DNA of 64,000 bases from Calocera cornea HHB12733 (taxonomy: Eukaryota > Basidiomycota > Dacrymycetes > Dacrymycetales > Dacrymycetaceae). The translations under genes and the position numbers were made by a program. Where the stretch lies: positions 62,001 to 126,000 of the forward strand of contig KV424001.1 of NCBI GenBank assembly GCA_001632435.1, read 5' to 3'. Under the pieces are notes generated by a model. The model had not been told where the DNA came from. It was given only the letters and a program-made list of their open reading frames with translations, and did not search any database. Positions 35,698 to 46,797 of the stretch are shown here, in pieces; the stretch's first letter is position 1, and every line of letters starts with the position of its first letter.

Positions 35698-36557
35698 TCA
35701 CAGTCGCGCAAGGGAATATCCCGAACGTTCTGCTCGCTTGTGCTGCCAATGGGACCTCTCAAGGACCACCTCGCCTCTGAGCTCCATTGCCCATATCCTG
35801 AACGGACGAGCCGTAGACTGGTCTCCTTCCTCTTGTTTCTCCTGGAGCACAGGCAATGGCCAAAAATCCTTCGTTCCCATGAGTCGGCAACCCATATGTG
35901 TGTACACCTGCATCGCCTTTTCGCTTGTTGCTTGTCCGAGGATACGGTTCCCCTCGCGCGCTGCTCGGTCCATGATGGGGCGTAGAAGTGCACTGGCTAT
36001 TCCGTGATCGTGGTACCCTGGGAGGACGCCTAGCTTGGAGATCTGGTACGACTCGCTGAACGGTTGGCTTGGCCGTCGGCAGAGATGCCTCCAGAAAGCA
36101 TCGAGCCCGGTGAGATACTGCACCATGGTGAGCTCTACCGCCGTATACAGAGAGCGAAGCGAACAGTCACATAATTGAGAAACCATTGCGTCTGTTCCTC
36201 GCCCACCAGCGCGGCGAACCCCAATAAGTTGGCGGCCTCGCGTTGACGTTCGGTGCTGAGGAATGGGCTTCCTGGGAGGAACCAGATCGACTCGCCGACC
36301 ATCTCTCTTAGTCCCTGCGCCTCTGTTCGATCAACTTCAGCTACCCATATCTCTCCTTCTCCAGGGACGAGTGCCGCGCGGACGTAGCAGCCGTGCAGAG
36401 CATCGATCCTCGCCGGGGAGAGGTTACCCGAAAGCAGGGTGTGAAGCAGATCGGTATGTTCGAAAGCGAGGCGCATCAGTTTGATGACCTCACTGACCTC
36501 GGATGGTGAAGGGTGGTCGAGGCGACGGACATGAACACGGGGGGTGTTGTAGGGCAT
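35698..36557 (-). CDS. GNAT N-acetyltransferase, array type, PTS1-like C-terminus (copy D)
   Basis: Two exons on the minus strand, 36557-36171 and 36117-35698, 268 aa (an alternative start at 36572 adds five residues). First half: RVHVRRLDHPSPSEVSEVIK, LLSGNLSPARIDALHGCYVR, VPGEGEIWVAEVDRTEAQGL, SIWFLPGSPFLSTERQREAA, ending WFLNY at the conserved intron. Second half: YLTGLDAFW, KLGVLPGYHDHGIASALLRP, ILGQATSEKAMQVYTHMGCR, FWPLPVLQ, HWQHKRA and a C-terminal ARL. Very close to copy C next door. The motif A loop reads H-D-H-G-I-A. The N-terminal intron is absent, as in C, F and L. Confidence 0.87.
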
Positions 36558-37056
36558 AGTGGTTACTTGCATTCCACCGTGGGGCGTGGGGAGACAACGA
36601 TCTTTGCCTCATATTTCTACCTTTGCGCCTCTCTGCTTAGTACTTGATTGTAACACTCCTGGGCCCCCGTATTGGCCCTCATCGCGCGAGTGCTACAACA
36701 TATACCGGGGCTCGGTGAGCTGCGTCTCCCGGACGGCCGCTGGCCGCTGGAGAACTGGTCACCCGCTAATAGCTATGATACAGCACCTTCACTCAGGAGC
36801 GCTCAATGGCCTGCGGAGCTGCTGTTCTGTACGAATGACCGCCGTGGGCTGCAGGGTGGAGACCGCATACCGTCTTCAGGGCCATTTAGATCGCAATTAC
36901 CTCCTGTTATATCCTACACGACTGCTCATTCTAATTCTCCTTCGGTGCTTGACGTTTGATGGCAATTTCCCGCACACCCCTGCTCTCCCAGAAATGACAT
37001 GATCTTCTCAATAGGGACGTGCCCGCAAAATGGACTAGGATAAGCGAGCCCGCCGC
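36558..37056. other. Intergenic between GNAT copies D and E
   Basis: 499 bp, no gene seen on either strand. Confidence 0.4.
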
Positions 37057-37931
37057 TCACAGCTTTGCGGCCAACCGGCTAGAAACAGCCCCCTTCTCCC
37101 TATTCCAATACTTGTTATCCAGGAACGCCTCTGGCGCCACCTGCAGCGGCCACATCTTGAAGGCTCTCAGGCCGGTCTCGGGCAGGGGCTCAAAGCTCTC
37201 GCTCCCGAAGATCCTGCACCCCATATGCGCGTACTTGCTTGCGTTCTCCGCACTCGACGCCTCGCCCAGCACGCGCTGGCCCTCACGCACGGCACGGGAG
37301 ATAACCGGCGCGAGGAGGGAAGAGACAATGCCGTTGTTGTGAAACTGAGGCAGGACGCATACCATCTGGCAGTGGTAGCCGTCGTCTAGCGTGTCCCCAG
37401 GGGTTGGGAGGTAGCGTTCCCACATCCCTGCCATGCGCGGGAGGAACTGTTGCACATCAGAGATGGGCTTATGACTTGGAGGGAAATGCAAGGCGCACAT
37501 AATCGAGGAACCAATCCGCCTGCTTCTTCCCGACAATCCGCAGCAATTCCGCCCACCAGACCTCTGCGCTCTCCCGCTCATCGCTCAGCGCGTGATTCCC
37601 AGGAACATACCACACCCCGACCCCGACAATATCCCTAATCCCTTTTGCCTGGGACCGCTCGAGCTCGGCGACCCAAAGTTCACCCTGACCCTCTACCAGT
37701 GCGGCGCGCACGAAGCCACTGTTCATCGCATCCAGCCCGGCGGGTGTTGGAGGGCCGGCGAAGATAGCTTCGACAACAGGATCAGGCATGAAAGCTTGGG
37801 TCAGCACTCGCAGGACACCGCGCATCTCGAGTTCTATGCCGATCAGCAACGGATCACGCGCCTTGATGAGGAAACGTACCCGATGGTTCAATCAGTCGCC
37901 GGATGTGCAGTTGGACATCGCCCTGGGTCAT
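37057..37931 (-). CDS. GNAT N-acetyltransferase, array type, PTS1-like C-terminus (copy E)
   Basis: Exons on the minus strand: 37931-37880, 37833-37499 and 37446-37057, 258 aa. Exon 1 encodes MTQGDVQLHIRRLIEPS, and the second codes for LEMRGVLRVLTQAFMPDPVV, FVRAALVEGQGELWVAELER, GVWYVPGNHALSDERE and ends WFLDY. Exon 3: FLPRMAGMWERYLPTPGDTL, MVCVLPQFHNNGIVSSLLAP, AVREGQRVLGEASSAENASK, HMGCRIFGSESFEPLPETGL, YWNREK and a C-terminal AKL (PTS1 type). Motif A reads H-N-N-G-I-V, losing the second small residue of the acetyl-CoA loop. Closest relatives in the window are copies J, K and M on the other arm. Confidence 0.88.
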
Positions 37932-38276
37932 GATGGACCGACGGTGGACAGCTGTGAACAGGACTGAGTGCTACGCGCTGACAGCATGTAGCTCGCTTGT
38001 TATCGTGGGAATTGGTGCGCGCAGCGCTAGACCCGACTTGGTTGAATCTATCCCTTGCGGAGAACGCGCAGTATGCGAGAGCGGGAGAAGGAGAGAAGAA
38101 CAACAAAGCGGGTGCGGTCAGGGTCTCGGAGAAGCATTGCGGCCTGCCGTTTATAATCCCCAACAATGATCACATTAGCTTAGCCTCCTTTAGACTTGAC
38201 GAGCGCGGAGCTGGCATCCCATGCAGGCCCATGCAGAACCGATTACTATCTTCGGGTTGGACTCACCCACTGAGCT
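37932..38276. other. Intergenic between GNAT copies E and F
   Basis: 345 bp; no gene seen. Confidence 0.4.
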
Positions 38277-39122
38277 CTAGAGCCTCGCCAACACGCGTCC
38301 GGAAGCTCCTTCTGTTTCCTCCCCCTGATCCGTGCCGAGCCAATCCTGGGGTTTAATCCCAATAGCCCAAACGCGGACAACGCCTACTATCCCGTCGCCC
38401 GCTCTTCCCAATACTGGTGTCAGAGTTCCAAAGTCCTCCGCGCCCAATACTTGGCACCCGATGGACTTGTACCCCGCTACGTGCAGCTCGCTCGTCGCGT
38501 GCCCGTAGATCGGCTGACCATCATTTGCCGCGCGCTGTACCACGGGACGGGCGAGATCGGAGGCGATGCCAAAGGCATGGTACGTGGGGAGGACGCCGAG
38601 CTTGGAAAGCTTATAGGCGGTCATGTAGGGGTTTGCAGGCGGGCAGCAGCGCTCCCAGAGGGCTGCGATGCCTGGGACGTACTGAGTCACCCAAGGTCAG
38701 TGCGCCTTCCAAACGCGAAAGAGATCTCCCACGTAGTCGAGGAACCACCCCGCTCTCTGCTCGCCCACGAGCTGGCGAAACTCTTCCGTCCCCGCCTCCC
38801 TCTTCTGCTTCTCGCTGAACAAGAAGTCATGGCCCGGTAAGAACCAAATGGTCATGCCTATCACCTCCCTCCCTCCCTCCGCCCCCTCCCGATCCACCTC
38901 GGCGATCCACACCTCCCCCTCCCCCTTTACGAGAGCCGCACGCACAAACAGAGCGTGCAGGGCGTCGATCTGCTCTGCAGAGTGTTCCGACCCTAGGACC
39001 GCCCGGAGGATGAATGCAGAGTCGAAGGAGACGCGCATGACGTGCAGGATGGCGGCGACCTCGGACGCAGTCGGGGATTGAACGCGGCGGATATGGATCG
39101 TGGGCTCTTCAGGAGAGGACAT
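38277..39122 (-). CDS. GNAT N-acetyltransferase, array type, PTS1-like C-terminus (copy F)
   Basis: Two exons on the minus strand, 39122-38733 and 38681-38277, 264 aa. First half: MSSPEEPTIHIRRVQSPTAS, LGSEHSAEQIDALHALFVRA, VKGEGEVWIAEVDREGAEGG, TIWFLPGHDFLFSEKQKREA, WFLDY. Second half: YVPGIAALWERC, KLSKLGVLPTYHAFGIASDL, GYKSIGCQVLGAEDFGTLTP, VRVWAIGIKPQDWLG and a C-terminal ARL. The loop reads H-A-F-G-I-A. It is the clear sister of copy L on the opposite arm, sharing DFKTLTP/DFGTLTP and the GIGI tail that other copies lack. No N-terminal intron. Confidence 0.88.
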
Positions 39123-39546
39123 CTTGCTTGCCTCCCTGTTAGTTTCGGGGTCGTGGGACGCCCTTGTTGATAGGTCAGCCAGAGCGCTATATACCGACAG
39201 ATTACCCGCAGAGCGTCAAACAAGCTCTCATGCCGAGTACAGTGGGCGCATCATCCTCCCCAGAAGCGACCCTGCCTGCTTTGCTTCTTCTCCACGGCCC
39301 ATAAGGTTCTCAACACCGCCTCTCCGGGCACGTGACCTTCCGAAGCCCGAGGCGTGTTGTACCTACTTCTTAAGTCTTAATGGCCCTAGCCGGCCGCAGC
39401 CCACCCCTCCTCAAGGACTACACGCTGAAAAGTGAGCGGTACCTTGCAGGCAGCAGCTGTATCCCGAACCCAAGCAGGTTGAAGAACCCGCCGTTCCCAT
39501 ACACGCACGTCGTCGTAAATCGTAATAGCTTGCAAGAGAGTGGCAT
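39123..39546. other. Intergenic between GNAT copies F and G
   Basis: 424 bp, upstream of copy F and downstream of copy G; no gene seen. Confidence 0.4.
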
Positions 39547-40576
39547 CTATCCCCTTCCACTCACCCCTACAGCGTCCGAATTACACATGCTTACTCTCCG
39601 CTCTGGGAGCTTGCGGGCTTCCCGGGACAGCTCCATATCCCGCAGCCTGTATACGCCCCGGTCCAGGGCCACCATCTCCACTTCGCCCCTGACGACGCCT
39701 CCCCAGCGCTTGTAAATCTCCACCTTCCCATACGGTCAGTACACCCCACGATACGAGAGTTCGGTGCACAAACGAAACAACGGACGGAACGACTAAAGGA
39801 ACAAAATCAACGCGCACATCCAGATCCGTAATCGTCTCCCAAAGCACCCTCCTGCTCTCCCGCAGCGCCCGCAGCTCCACAACATCCATGAGTGTCCTGC
39901 CGACGCCTTTCCCCTGCCAAGCCGGATCTACAGCGAGCGCGTGCAGCTGGTAGTGCTCCCTCTGCGCGTTCTCCCCAAACGCATCGTTGCAGAGTTCAGC
40001 CTCTCGGGGGGCGTACTGCCCGATTTACAGTACATCAGTGATAGGCTGCGAGGGGATGGAGTTGNNNNNNNNNNNNNNNNNNNNNNNNNNNNNNNNNNNN
40101 NNNNNNNNNNNNNNNNNNNNNNNNNNNNNNNNNNNNNNNNNNNNNNNNNNNNNNNNNNNNNNNNTGCTAAACCACTGGAGCAGCACTTTTCGGGTCCAGC
40201 ATGTGCAGGAGCTCGGCGATGCCCGAGCGCACAGCTGCTCGGGCGTGCCGAGCCATTGTGTGCCGGGGGGGAACCACGGCGCCCACCCGACGATCTCGCC
40301 CGTGGTCTCGAGCTGGGCGACCCACCAGTCCCCCTCATCCATGACCAACACCGCCTTGAGGCGCATGTACGCCTCCAAGAGCTGCGGGTCGCGCGAGTGG
40401 GGGCCGAGCATGAGGTGGAAGAAGGTGTCATTTTCGAACGCGCGGGTGAGGAGCTGGGTCTGGGCGAGGAGGGAGCTGGAGGGGAGCACGTGGAGCCGGC
40501 GGAGCGTTGTAATTGGGAGGGGGGGGGGGGGGGCATGCTTGGGTTTGAAGAAGGGTGCACTGGGATGCTGCGGCAC
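39547..40576 (-). CDS. GNAT N-acetyltransferase, canonical type, interrupted by assembly gap (copy G)
   Basis: The N-terminal part reads TTLRRLHVLPSSSLLAQTQL, LTRAFENDTFFHLMLGPHSR, EGDWWVAQLETTGEIVGWAP and WFPPGTQWLGTPEQL before the run of N at 40065-40164. Beyond the gap come YQLHALAVDPAWQGKGVGRT (motif A, Q-x-x-G-x-G intact), ESRRVLWETITDLD, an intron of about 100 nt, and VEIYKRWGGVVRGEVEMVAL. The stop is placed near 39547. The frame changes close to the gap, so sequence errors or a missing exon are likely. A run of 14 G at about 40520-40533 makes the 5' end uncertain. No PTS1-like end. Confidence 0.6.
40065..40164. other. Assembly gap (100 N)
   Basis: One hundred ambiguous bases, likely a scaffolding gap of arbitrary length, falling inside GNAT copy G. 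Confidence 0.99.
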
Positions 40577-40949
40577 GAGAAGGGCGGTAGGAGCAGCTTA
40601 CTGGAGGACGGGGATCTTATCAGGTTTCATTTCGCATGTTAGTGGTCGGTGGGGAGAGGCCGGTTGCGCCCTACATACATAGCGCTCAACGCGTCAACGT
40701 GAGCCGCAGGAGGATCAGCTTGGCTAGGTCGGCGTACCACGCAAGCCCGCTCTCAAATTAAACAGTTTTTCCTGTTGTTCCGGCTTGCGCTCGGAGCTGA
40801 CGCCAAGCTGGGCCAAACCGCGGAGAGTCGATCCCAAGCTGGTTGGACTCTGGTGCTGAGCGCAGCCGTTCCATGCGGCCCCAGCCTGGGGGAGATGGTG
40901 AGTCACCGTGCCACAGTGGACTCGAGCTAAGTGTCTAAATAGTGATACT

Positions 40950-41490
40950 GTAAGTATTAGAGTTATCGTCTAGAATGCCCTCCGAAACGCGTCAAAAATC
41001 CAGAATGCCCTTCCGCGCTAAATTAATCCAGAATGCCCTCCCATATACGACGCGTCCCTACTTCGGAGGCCAGCAGCACCGTGCTCTTGCCAGAAAACAA
41101 TGAAGTTGGCTTATGGGGTCCTTCCACCCAACCTTAGCAATGTATATGTCCGTACTTGCGCTTTGGGGATCACAATTTGATGAATTTATAATTCGATTTA
41201 TTCCGTATGTCTCATTGTCAGTAGGAAACTGAGACTTCTTTACACCCCATAATAAATGTCAATTTGGCAAGTCCCAAAACATTGCATGCAGAGAGGAACT
41301 ACTAAGGCGGGATGGGAGGGACCCCGTAAACCAACTTCATTGTTTTCTGGCAAGAGCACGGTGCTGCTGGCCTCCGAAGTAGGGACGCGTCGTATATGGG
41401 AGGGCATTCTGGATTAATTTAGCGCGGAAGGGCATTCTGGATTTTTGACGCGTTTCGGAGGGCATTCTAGACGATAACTCGTAAGTATTA
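40950..41490. mobile_element. 521-bp inverted-repeat element (MITE, Mutator-like by target-site duplication)
   Basis: Two inverted repeats of 150 bp, 40960-41109 and 41331-41480, match perfectly base for base and stay partly similar for about 30 bp further inward. The element is flanked by an exact 10-bp direct repeat, gtaagtatta, at 40950-40959 and 41481-41490: a target-site duplication. The 221-bp core is AT-rich and has no ORF. Each arm contains three spaced copies of a motif like ccagaatgccct(t)cc. A duplication of 9-11 bp with long TIRs fits Mutator-like elements; assignment to that superfamily is inference. Perfect TIR identity suggests recent insertion. Confidence 0.93.
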
Positions 41491-41977
41491 AGCGCTACAT
41501 ATTCAGGCTAGACGATCGTGGAGTCCGCGGTCGCCGTGCAGGACAAGTCCCTCGTCCGGGGATAAACCGTGCTGTACTCGGGTGCTCCGCGGTTGGTGTT
41601 CACTCGGATGGGAAGCGAGCCTCGTTGAACTTCAAGGTCTGACTGAATGGTCCGGGCTTGGCACGGTGGAAGGCGGTGCATCCGCCATCTGCTATATGGC
41701 CCTTGTCGTGCTCTGAAACAGGGAAAGAAGGATGTTTGGGGACGGGCCAAGGCCGGGAAATGGATGCGGCGTGCCATCTCCAGAGAGTGTTTGGTATGCA
41801 CGATGCATGATGCGCGGGGTCGGATGACTCCGAGTCAGGAGCACGACGCGTGCGGGACGCCCGCAGGGTGCATCGGCGATTGAGTCATCGGCGTTTACGC
41901 TCGTTTGCCCGGCGAGCGCCACTCTGCGTCTCTCTGCGTGCTCTTCCCCCTCGTCAACGCCCCAGATCTATCGCGGG
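41491..41977. other. Intergenic upstream of TAF7
   Basis: About 490 bp; no gene seen. Presumed TAF7 promoter. Confidence 0.4.
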
Positions 41978-43835
41978 ATGGCCTCCCCCTCGTACCCCTT
42001 CCCGCACACCGCCCCCCCTCCCCCCCTCCCCGCCGACGAAGAGATAATAATCGTCGACGACGCGCACTCCCCGCCCCCCTTCCCCGCCCCAGCCCCATAT
42101 GCAGCAGCTTCCGACCCTTTGCTCTCACCGGCGAACCGCCCCCTCCGAACGCGGCACAAGCCCCAGCCGCGCGCAGCGCCGTTCGAGCCTGCCGCAGGGC
42201 CCTCGGGGCGCGTAACCCGCGCATCGACGCACGCTGCCCATGCCGCCGCCCGAGCACCGAGGAAGGTCAAGGTCAAGCTCGGCCACTCCCAGCAGCAGAA
42301 CTCCACCACCTCCGTCTACCCGCCCGGGAACAGTTTCCTAGGACCCTACGACCGGGAGCTGGACAGCAGCGATGAGGACCTTGCGTTCGAGGAGCAGTTC
42401 GTGCTCCGCGTGCCGGAGGAGGGCGGGCTGGCGGAGGAGGTGAGGAAGAGGGTCGGGAGGAAGGAGGTCGGGGACGACGTGTGGTTCAAGTTCAAGGGTG
42501 CGTGCGGTGCTTTCCTACTCCCACAGCCTACTTCCTACGTATATATGGGGTAGAGTGATGCTCATGCGGTCTACAGACTCCCGCCGTGCAGTATTCCACG
42601 TCGGCACGCAGTCCTACGCCGCGAAGCTCGTCGACCTGCCCTCCATCATCGAGTCTCAAAAGACGCTGGACGGCAAGCAGATGTACAAAGTGGCGGACAT
42701 CTGCCAGATGCTGCTTGTCGAGCCCACCCCGCTCGAGCCGGGCGCACCGAACGTCCCGGGTGATAAGAGCTTCAACATTGACGAGTTTATCTATCCGCAC
42801 GGCATTACCCCGCCCATGCGCTGGGCTAGGAAGAGGAGGTTCAGGAAGAGGATCAATAAGATGACTATTGAGACTGTGGAGCAGGAGGTGGAGCGCCTGT
42901 TGGAGCAGGACGCAAAAGCCGTGCAAGTCGAGTTTGGTGCGTGGGCTGCCCCTTCCATTCCGCTGCAGGCGGCTTTCTATTGCACTGCATAGTGCTGGTG
43001 ACTGACGACGCGCCTAGACGTGCTGGAGAACGTCGACCCGGACATGTCTGACTCAGAGTTCGAGCCGCGCGCGTTCGACGCTGCAACGCCCGCCTCGGGG
43101 CGGGGCGAGGAAGACGGCTACGGCTCCCACTACGGGGACGGGGACGGGGACGGGTCTGGCCTGCCGGGCGGGTCGGACGAGGAGGAGGATGAGATGGACA
43201 TGGAGCTTGCTGCTGAGATTGATCGGGCGTTCGAGCAGGAGGGGTCGGCCTCTGATGATGATGAGAGGGCGGGGGCGGGCAGGGAGAAGGGCCGGGCGGG
43301 CGTGGACAGCGAGAGCGAGACGGGGAGCGATGAGGAGGAGTATGAGGAGGAGGAGTACGATGATTCTGAGGAGGAGGAGGAGGAAGAGGAGGAAGAAGAG
43401 GAGGAGGATGGCGCCGGCGGGGACGCGAGTGGCGAGCGGCAGCGCCGCCGGCTGCTGGCCGAGGAGATTGCCGACCTCGAGCGAGCGTGTGAGCGGAAAG
43501 CTGCTGAGGTGGCCCGCGCCGGCAACCCGGTCATCAAGAAGCGGCTCGAGGACGTGCTGGGCAAGCTGGAGCGCGACCTCGAGATGCGCCGCGCGCAGAG
43601 GGAGGAGATGCGTCGCGGGCGGGAGGAGCGGAGGAGGGTTAGGAGGGAGGTGAAGCAAGCGGCTGAGGAGGAGGAGAGGGAGGAGGCGGAGAGGAAGGAG
43701 ATGGAGCGGGAGGAGAGGGGGAAGCGCGTGGATGCGGAGGTGGCGCCTGCAGAGGCGGACGTGGTGCAGGTGGCGTCGGAGGTGGTGAATCCTGCTGCCG
43801 CTGTCCCAGCTGTGGTGGCCCCGCCTGCGCCTTAG
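41978..43835 (+). CDS. TAF7: Transcription initiation factor TFIID subunit 7
   Basis: Exons 41978-42497, 42577-42936 and 43018-43835 give 565 aa. TAF7 binds TAF1 in TFIID. The TAFII55 N-terminal domain is clear: EEQFVLRVPEE, DDVWFKFKD, RRAVFHVGTQSYAAKLVDLP, SIIESQKTLDGKQMYKVADI, CQMLLVEPTP, YPHGITPPMRWARKRRFRKR and a VEQEVERLLEQDAKAVQVEF end. The N-terminal 110 residues are Pro/Ala-rich. The C-terminal third has a long Glu/Asp tract (about 20 acidic residues almost in a row near residue 410) and an Arg/Glu-rich predicted helix. It sits between the two arms of the GNAT array. Confidence 0.94.
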
Positions 43836-44577
43836 CAGTGTGAGGATGCGCGTAATGTAACGAATATGATGACTCTGTTGTACAGTACTGTACCATCCCG
43901 GTCCCCTTTCATCTCTCCCCCGTGCTTGGTGAGGTATCTTTGCCTGTATAATGGTAGACCTGGCAAAAGGACGCGGGTGGAAGGAGGGGGATATTTGAGG
44001 AATGTTTGAGAATAGAGGCGAACTTGTAAATTAGTGGGAGCACTGTTTGGGAAAGTATAACTGAACTCTCCAATAAGGTTAGTAAACCCGGCTGGATGTG
44101 GTGCGCTGGTGCGCGGACCGTCTCCAGCTGCTCCCGTGCCATCGCTATTAAGAAATGGCGACGCCTGAGCCCCGGAGTGATTTCTCATGCAAGCGGCGTG
44201 CGGCCGGCCTAACGGCATCTCCATAGCGGGCTGTGCACAACATTTGAAGGGTCCGGCGCCCACCCGCGTTTCGCTGGTTTGACGGACTTGACGTGCCGGC
44301 TTACCCATAGCTTACGGGCTACCGGTAATCTATTCGCCTGACTCACCGCGCTCCGTGTCTTGCTCGCCGGCAACGTTCTCGGTCTTCGAGCTTTGAGTAC
44401 ACCGTGCGGCCCCGATCGTGTGCTGCATGAGGACGAGGGCGAGGACCAGTGCGTTTCGTGGGCGGTGGGAGACGGGCTGGATTCATGCATGCTGTCCACG
44501 GCCGTAGCGAGAGGTATAAGAGCGGCGGTCATGCAGCACTCCGTTCCACCACCAGTTCTACTATCCCAGTGCGCAAG
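43836..44577. other. Intergenic between TAF7 and GNAT copy H
   Basis: 742 bp. A TATA-like gtataagagc at about 44513 lies some 65 bp upstream of the copy H start. Nothing else supported. Confidence 0.45.
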
Positions 44578-45374
44578 ATGTCCAGCAACACCCACATCCG
44601 CCTTCTGGAGAAGCCCACCGGTAAGCACCTCCCTGCCTGAGTGCGCGACAAGGCCGGGTGCTGACCATTGCTCGTAACAGTGGCCGAGCAGGACGCCATC
44701 ATCGACATGGTCATGGCCGCCTTTGCGCAGGACCCGTTCGTCTCCGCCGGCACCGGCGGGCAGCTCTCCAACCTCCCCATCTACCGCGCATTCACGGCCT
44801 GCTTCGTGCGCGGTGCTGCTGTGGACGGGGAGATCTGGGTTGCGGAGCTCGACGGCCAGGTGGTGGGCACAAGCATCTGGTTCCCACCTGGGAAGGACTT
44901 TATGGGGAGTGAGGAGCAGCGGCAGGCCGTAAAGCTCGAGGAATACCTGGGGATGCTGAAGCCGGAGGTGGCTGAGTGGTTCATGGGCTCTGTGCGTCCT
45001 CTTTCATAGCACGCAAAGGGATGTCCTTGACCCCGCTTTTTCTGCAGCTCATCCCCACCGTCGGCGGCTGGTGCGCCGAATCCCTCGGCGGCGAGAAGGC
45101 GCGCGAGCAGGCCCAGCACCTGCAGATTCTCGGTGTGGCCCCCTCGTACCAGCGGCGCGGCCTTGGGCGCGCGCTGCTTGAGGCTGGCGCGAAGCGTGGT
45201 CTAGAGAACGGGAAGCGGGTCGTCTGGGAGACGTACACAGCCGGTAACCTCGCGTGGTACAAGTCGATAGGGGCGGTCGCGAGGGGGAAAGAGGGAGAGT
45301 TTGAGAGCAAGTTTGAGGGGACCAAGTTCCCTGGCTGGGTACTGGAACTGCCGGAGATCAAGACGGCTGCGTGA
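44578..45374 (+). CDS. GNAT N-acetyltransferase, canonical type (copy H)
   Basis: Exons 44578-44620, 44681-44991 and 45048-45374, 226 aa. Exon 1 encodes MSSNTHIRLLEKPT, like copy A. Then VAEQDAIIDMVMAAFAQDPF, AAVDGEIWVAELDGQVVGTS, IWFPPGKDFMGSEEQRQAVK, EWFMGS. Exon 3 holds HLQILGVAPSYQRRGLGRAL (motif A with Q-x-x-G-x-G intact), NGKRVVWETYTAGNLAWYKS (a Tyr in a position typical for GNAT chemistry) and a last strand GWVLELPEI. Ends KTAA, no PTS1. Substrate unknown. It opens the plus-strand arm of the array. Confidence 0.89.
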
Positions 45375-46114
45375 TGCGGTCCCATCATTCGCAAAGTGGG
45401 TGTTGCGGAACATACCCAGATAGGTTGTAAGCCGCGTTGTACAGTGAATGCTTCATCACGTATAACCCTTAAACAGGTAGAGTGTTGTCAAGTTGCAACA
45501 AATCATTTCCGCGTTTACAAATCTTGGACCCATGCCTTCGTGATCCCCGCAGTGCATGTCCGAGAATCAAGCACCTAGCTCCTGAGTTGTTGGCTGCCTC
45601 AGCACCGATGGTGGGACGTCGGCGGATACCCCATGCCCGAACCGCGAGTCGGCCCGATTGATTCCACCGATTTCTGTCTGAGGGCCGGTATCCACACGCC
45701 CACCATCGGTGGTAACACTATCGATGGCACGGGTAGCCTCTGTTACGAGTCACGGACTTCCGATGATAATCGATCAGCACAGGTTTATCGTAAGTGGGCA
45801 TTGCCCTGCCCCTCCGACGCACGGCTGTCGTGCCGGCCCGGCGGCGATCATGGATATCATCAATACGTCCCTAAGAGCACAGGTCCGCGATATACATTAA
45901 GGTACAGCTCCCTGTCTAAAATAAGATTAGACCCATATTTCCGCTGACATTCGGACAGACTCAATCTACCCCCAATGACCAGAAAGGGCAGAGCCGTGTT
46001 CGCCGCCTGGTGGATCCTTGCGGTCCGCGGCGTCTGCTCATCAATTGATCCCCAAATACTCGCGTTGTCATTACTCAATGAAAGCCACAGGGCGCTAGTG
46101 TATTGAGCGCAATG
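45375..46114. other. Intergenic, no gene seen
   Basis: 740 bp between copy H and the GNAT relic. No frame with recognisable content. Confidence 0.4.
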
Positions 46115-46797
46115 CGTCGCTTTTCAGCGTGGCGCCTTTGTCACCACGACTCATGTCAGCGGGAGATCTCTCGCCAGCGCGTGTCGATGCTCGGAATAGG
46201 TGCTTCGTACAACACGCACTCGTGGAGGGGAAAGGCGAGCTCTGGGTCAGGGTGGTGGCCTTGTCGAGCGCCCAGAGAAGGACCGCTGGTGGGAAATTGT
46301 CGGTCGGGCATTGTGGTTCCTACTTGCATACCATTTCACGAGCAGTGATCAGCAGAGGAAGGTGGTCAAGTGGGAGGAGCTCGGACGCTTACTCGGAGGA
46401 AAGCAGGAGACACGGTTTCTCGAATACGCGCGTTCTTACCTTGTTGGGTAGGTTAACAGCTGGGTGACGTATGAACCAGTGTCTGCCGCAACTGGATGCC
46501 CTCTGGGCGCGCTGCTTATCTCCTTTAGGTGGAACGATCGATGACTCCTATTATCTCCAGATCGTATCCGTCCTACCTGACTATCACAACCACAGCATCG
46601 CCGGTGCGGGTTTGGAGCCTGTAGTCGAGCGTGCGGTGCGCTTGGGGAGAACGTGAACTCATGGTAGGAGGTCGGCTACAAGCTGCTCGGCCAGGAGGAA
46701 TTCTCGCCTTTGGAGGAGATCGGAGGAGGCAGCTTCCAGCTATGTGCGATAGAGCTGCGGTCAGAGGCGCTGACTGCCCACCCAGATTGGACAGGTT
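46115..46797 (+). pseudogene. GNAT relic, frameshifted (copy I)
   Basis: Pieces of an array-type GNAT lie in order but in different frames: SAGDLSPARVDARNRCFVQH and ALVEGKGELWVR in one, then LVERPEKDRWWEIVGRALWF and SSDQQRKVVKWEELGRLLGG with KQETRFLEYA in another, then QLDALWARCLSPLGGTIDDS, YYLQIVSVLPDYHNHSIAGA and VVERAVRLGRT ending at a stop, and YKLLGQEEFSPLEEIGG with GSFQLCAIELRSEALTAHPD. No start region or PTS1-like end survives. At least two frame changes and stop codons mark a pseudogene, related to copies E, J, K and M. Confidence 0.8.

Noticed and set aside
36559..37002. 147-codon plus-strand ORF between GNAT copies D and E
   Set aside because: No motif and no similarity to other frames in the window; likely chance.
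40960..41480. Inverted repeat read as an rRNA or structural RNA gene
   Set aside because: Perfect 150-bp arms with a flanking target duplication and no transcription signals fit a transposable element much better.
43053..43658. Long minus-strand frames opposite TAF7
   Set aside because: They mirror the GAG/GAT-rich coding strand and encode low-complexity Leu or Ser runs; no family content.
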